A stretch of 61,830 bases of DNA from Deltaproteobacteria bacterium. Lineage in GTDB: Bacteria > Desulfobacterota > Desulfuromonadia > Desulfuromonadales > JAAYDE01. The stretch's first letter is position 1. Each line of letters starts with the position of its first letter. The notes below the pieces were generated by a model that was not told the DNA's origin, did not search any database, and saw only the letters and a list, made by a program, of their open reading frames with translations. The stretch is taken from positions 1 to 61,830 of the forward strand of contig JAFGRU010000104.1 in NCBI GenBank assembly GCA_016934985.1. The letters run 5' to 3'. This document shows, piece after piece, positions 60,339 through 61,830 of the stretch. Both the position numbers and the translations under genes were made by a program.

Positions 60339-60684
60339 GTTTGACTTCGCCTTGGTGTCAGATAAATGTTTAATGCTTGCCCTCTTATACCTTTACCTGT
60401 TTGACGGCGCGAATCAAGTCCGGCCCCATACCCGCAGGATTTTTTCGCCTTTTTTCCCGGGACGATCCCCCAAGTCCGACAGACTCCAAGTCTGAAAATT
60501 TTCCTGTAACTCTACTGGCGTCGTTGTTCATAACCAATTCAAAGAGTGGAGCTTCCCGCTAAAGGTCTATTTTGGAAACAACCAGGCCCTTTAACTGTTT
60601 TCAATCATTCTGTTTTAGGGAACGGCCTTTGCTTATAACACCACCAATCAAAGGTTAGGGACAAAAAAGGAAGGGACATCCGAA
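60339..60684. other. Gene-free divergent intergenic stretch
   Basis: 346 bp between the divergent GH3 and coiled-coil lipoprotein genes. A possible small hairpin CCAAGTCCGACAGACTCCAAG near 60471 is the only structure noticed. No repeat or small gene was found. Confidence 0.45.
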
Positions 60685-61335
60685 ATGAAAAAAATTATTT
60701 CCGTTTTGTTTATCATCATAATGTGCCTGGGGTCAACGGCCTGCACCAAACGTGTTTTCGGTGTTCCTGAAGACCGCTGGTACAGTTTGACGCCGGAGCA
60801 GCAGAGCGAGGTCATCCGTTCCTATAACGAACGGGAAAAAATCAACGCCGAAAGACGCCTGGCGGCGCAGCGACAGGCGGCCGAGGACGCCGAAGCCCGG
60901 AGAATTTTAGCTGAGGCCGAGGCGGAGCGGATCAGGGAACATATTGATGACATCTATGCCGGGCGCGCAGGGGTTTACGGCGACCTGGTGCGGGTGACGA
61001 TCAAAAATGCGGAAAGAAAGCCGGTGAAAGGCCGCCATGACATACTGCCTCAATCATTTCTTATGGCGGATGGTGAAGAAAAGGCCGTAGAGCTTCAGGC
61101 CGGGCATCGAGTCATAACCCTCTGGGTAACTTATCTGGAAGGCAATCTCGATTTCAGAAGCGATTCCAACCCCCGTCGGGCGAAATTTGTTAAGCGCCTG
61201 GTTTTTGAACCGGGATGGGGGAAAGGGAAGGTTTACCATCATGTTGACCTGGGGAAAAAGCCCAGTTCCGAGCTGAACGATATTTCGGTTGTGGTTCAGG
61301 TAGTTTCTCCCATGAAAAAGGGACCCCGCTGGTAA
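60685..61335 (+). CDS. Coiled-coil lipoprotein of unknown function
   Basis: A 216-residue lipoprotein. Signal peptide about 1-19, lipobox STAC, then a helical coiled-coil stretch rich in Glu/Arg/Ala (RRLAAQRQAAEDAEARRIL, near residues 56-90), and a C-terminal beta domain (VTIKNAERKPVKGRHDI, FVKRLVFEPGWGKGKVYHHV). Nothing resembles a known enzyme. ATG at 60685 with AAGGAAGGG upstream. An outer-membrane structural or stress-response role is possible. It is followed by an intrinsic terminator. Confidence 0.75.
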   Translation: MKKIISVLFIIIMCLGSTACTKRVFGVPEDRWYSLTPEQQSEVIRSYNEREKINAERRLAAQRQAAEDAEARRILAEAEAERIREHIDDIYAGRAGVYGDLVRVTIKNAERKPVKGRHDILPQSFLMADGEEKAVELQAGHRVITLWVTYLEGNLDFRSDSNPRRAKFVKRLVFEPGWGKGKVYHHVDLGKKPSSELNDISVVVQVVSPMKKGPRW

Positions 61336-61371
61336 ATCACACCCACAAGAAATCAAAAACAAAAAAAGATT

Positions 61372-61414
61372 CCGGTTTCAACAGGTTGAGTTGATTCCGG
61401 GGGCTTTTTTATTT
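61372..61414 (+). terminator. Intrinsic terminator after the coiled-coil lipoprotein gene
   Basis: CCGGTTTCAAC (61372-61382) pairs with GTTGATTCCGG (61390-61400) with two mismatches, followed by GGGGCTTTTTTATTT. Confidence 0.65.
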
Positions 61415-61526
61415 GTCAAATGCTTTCCCGTGAATGGGCCGGACACCTTTCAAAAAATTTATTCTCCTTTTTTCATTTTCCAAAAATAATCCGGAATGTC
61501 GATTTTTTCAATCAGGGCAAAAAATA

Positions 61527-61724
61527 AATAACATTCCTTAATGAAGGTGTTATTATGGGGATATTTTTGGGGGAGAGGAGGAGTGCTCCCGTATTTGCCA
61601 TTAAGACCTGCAAACTTTAAACGGGGAACTGGTTGAATTTAAATAAATTGGGCTGACCTTTCCGCAAAACAATACGGAAAGTAGTCCGCCTACACTATGT
61701 TAGACGCTGGCGAAGCCCGCGTCT
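61527..61724 (+). promoter_or_regulatory. Structured leader upstream of the last gene start (candidate riboswitch or regulator site)
   Basis: Three hairpins lie in the 454 bp between the lipoprotein and the last ATG. First, AATAACA-TT-CCTT with AAGG-TGTTATT (61527-61554). Second, CTTTCCG (61658-61664) with CGGAAAG (61675-61681), 10-base loop. Third, AGACGC (61702-61707) with GCGTCT (61719-61724), 11-base loop. The tandem order with a purine-rich linker recalls small riboswitches, but the conserved sequences of the classes I know do not match. The remaining bases hold no gene. Confidence 0.4.
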
Positions 61725-61789
61725 TCGAACAGAACCTATTGTTTTAGATTGGGATTATTGATTTTAAGGATTGAAAAAAAGGGAAAAAC

Positions 61790-61830
61790 ATGATAAGTGA
61801 CGAAGCTGTCACTTTCGTGCAGCATAACAG
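61790..61830 (+). CDS. Possible start of a gene cut by the window edge
   Basis: ATG at 61790 preceded by AAAGGGAAAAAC. The frame reads MISDEAVTFVQHN and stays open to the edge. Too short to name. The structured leader at 61527-61724 precedes it. Confidence 0.35.
   Translation, partial: MISDEAVTFVQHN

Noticed and set aside
1-61830. tRNA, rRNA, CRISPR arrays or prophage
   Set aside because: No CCA-ended cloverleaf, rRNA block, spaced repeat array, or phage structural gene was recognised.

Overview
The window looks like a chromosomal segment of a Gram-negative, probably anaerobic bacterium of the Desulfuromonadota type (Desulfuromonas/Geobacter/Pelobacter-like 'deltaproteobacteria'). The basis is indirect: many two-component, PAS and PilZ signalling proteins, many lipoproteins with classical lipoboxes, a radical SAM/methyltransferase/DUF5714 fusion, and several families of palindromic intergenic repeats. 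No rRNA, tRNA, CRISPR array, intact transposase or prophage was recognised. The organism assignment is inference.

Layout. 1-4.6 kb (minus strand): N-terminal part of carB, a two-ACT-domain regulator, and an OmpR-type response regulator/histidine kinase pair split by a nested repeat. 4.8-6.4 kb: secreted von Willebrand A protein ending in a peptidoglycan-binding domain, with OmpR-like boxes in the divergent promoter region. 6.7-14.7 kb: accessory genes of mostly unknown role (lipoprotein, membrane-bound LuxR-type regulator, a decayed second copy of the vWA gene's 3' end, small membrane and secreted proteins, Tat-exported metallophosphoesterase, secreted dual-specificity phosphatase, CDP-alcohol phosphatidyltransferase). 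14.8-22.9 kb: overlapping minus-strand operon RDD / SpoIIM-like / DUF4129 / DUF4350 / MoxR ATPase / DUF58, led by a large membrane protein. 23.5-34.3 kb: membrane protein and lipoprotein, DUF1003 protein, PAS-PAS-SpoIIE phosphatase, EamA and TauE transporters, a PAS-rich hybrid kinase and a penicillin-binding transpeptidase. 34.7-38.0 kb: 1024-residue radical SAM-ArsM-like-DUF5714 fusion with a tiny lipoprotein. 38.3-43.6 kb: purine salvage operon (BMP-type nucleoside/purine ABC transporter plus xanthine phosphoribosyltransferase) behind a near-consensus promoter overlapped by a palindrome. 44.4-45.9 kb: two convergent paralogous PilZ proteins. 46.6-47.5 kb: secreted coiled-coil protein. 47.6-53.4 kb: an RNA-remodelling/cold-shock island (RRM protein, two DEAD-box helicases, CspA, a 42-residue basic protein and a decayed helicase tail). 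53.7-57.9 kb: a tightly overlapping operon of C39-like peptidase, RimK-like ATP-grasp ligase, GCS2 ligase and N-formylglutamate amidohydrolase. 58.0-61.8 kb: DUF4870 and CPBP membrane proteins, a GH3 lipoprotein, a coiled-coil lipoprotein, and a structured leader in front of a gene cut by the window edge.

The two best candidates for an undescribed system are the amidoligase operon (53736-57861), which reads as a peptide or amide-conjugate pathway with no known product, and the three-domain radical SAM/ArsM-like/DUF5714 protein (34933-38007). The intergenic DNA is also informative: a family of about 100-bp elements whose terminal arms differ between copies but pair within each copy, one copy carrying a second 180-bp palindromic element; a second repeat family with CCTGAATCCGTG-type ends; and a perfect 40-bp palindrome upstream of carB.
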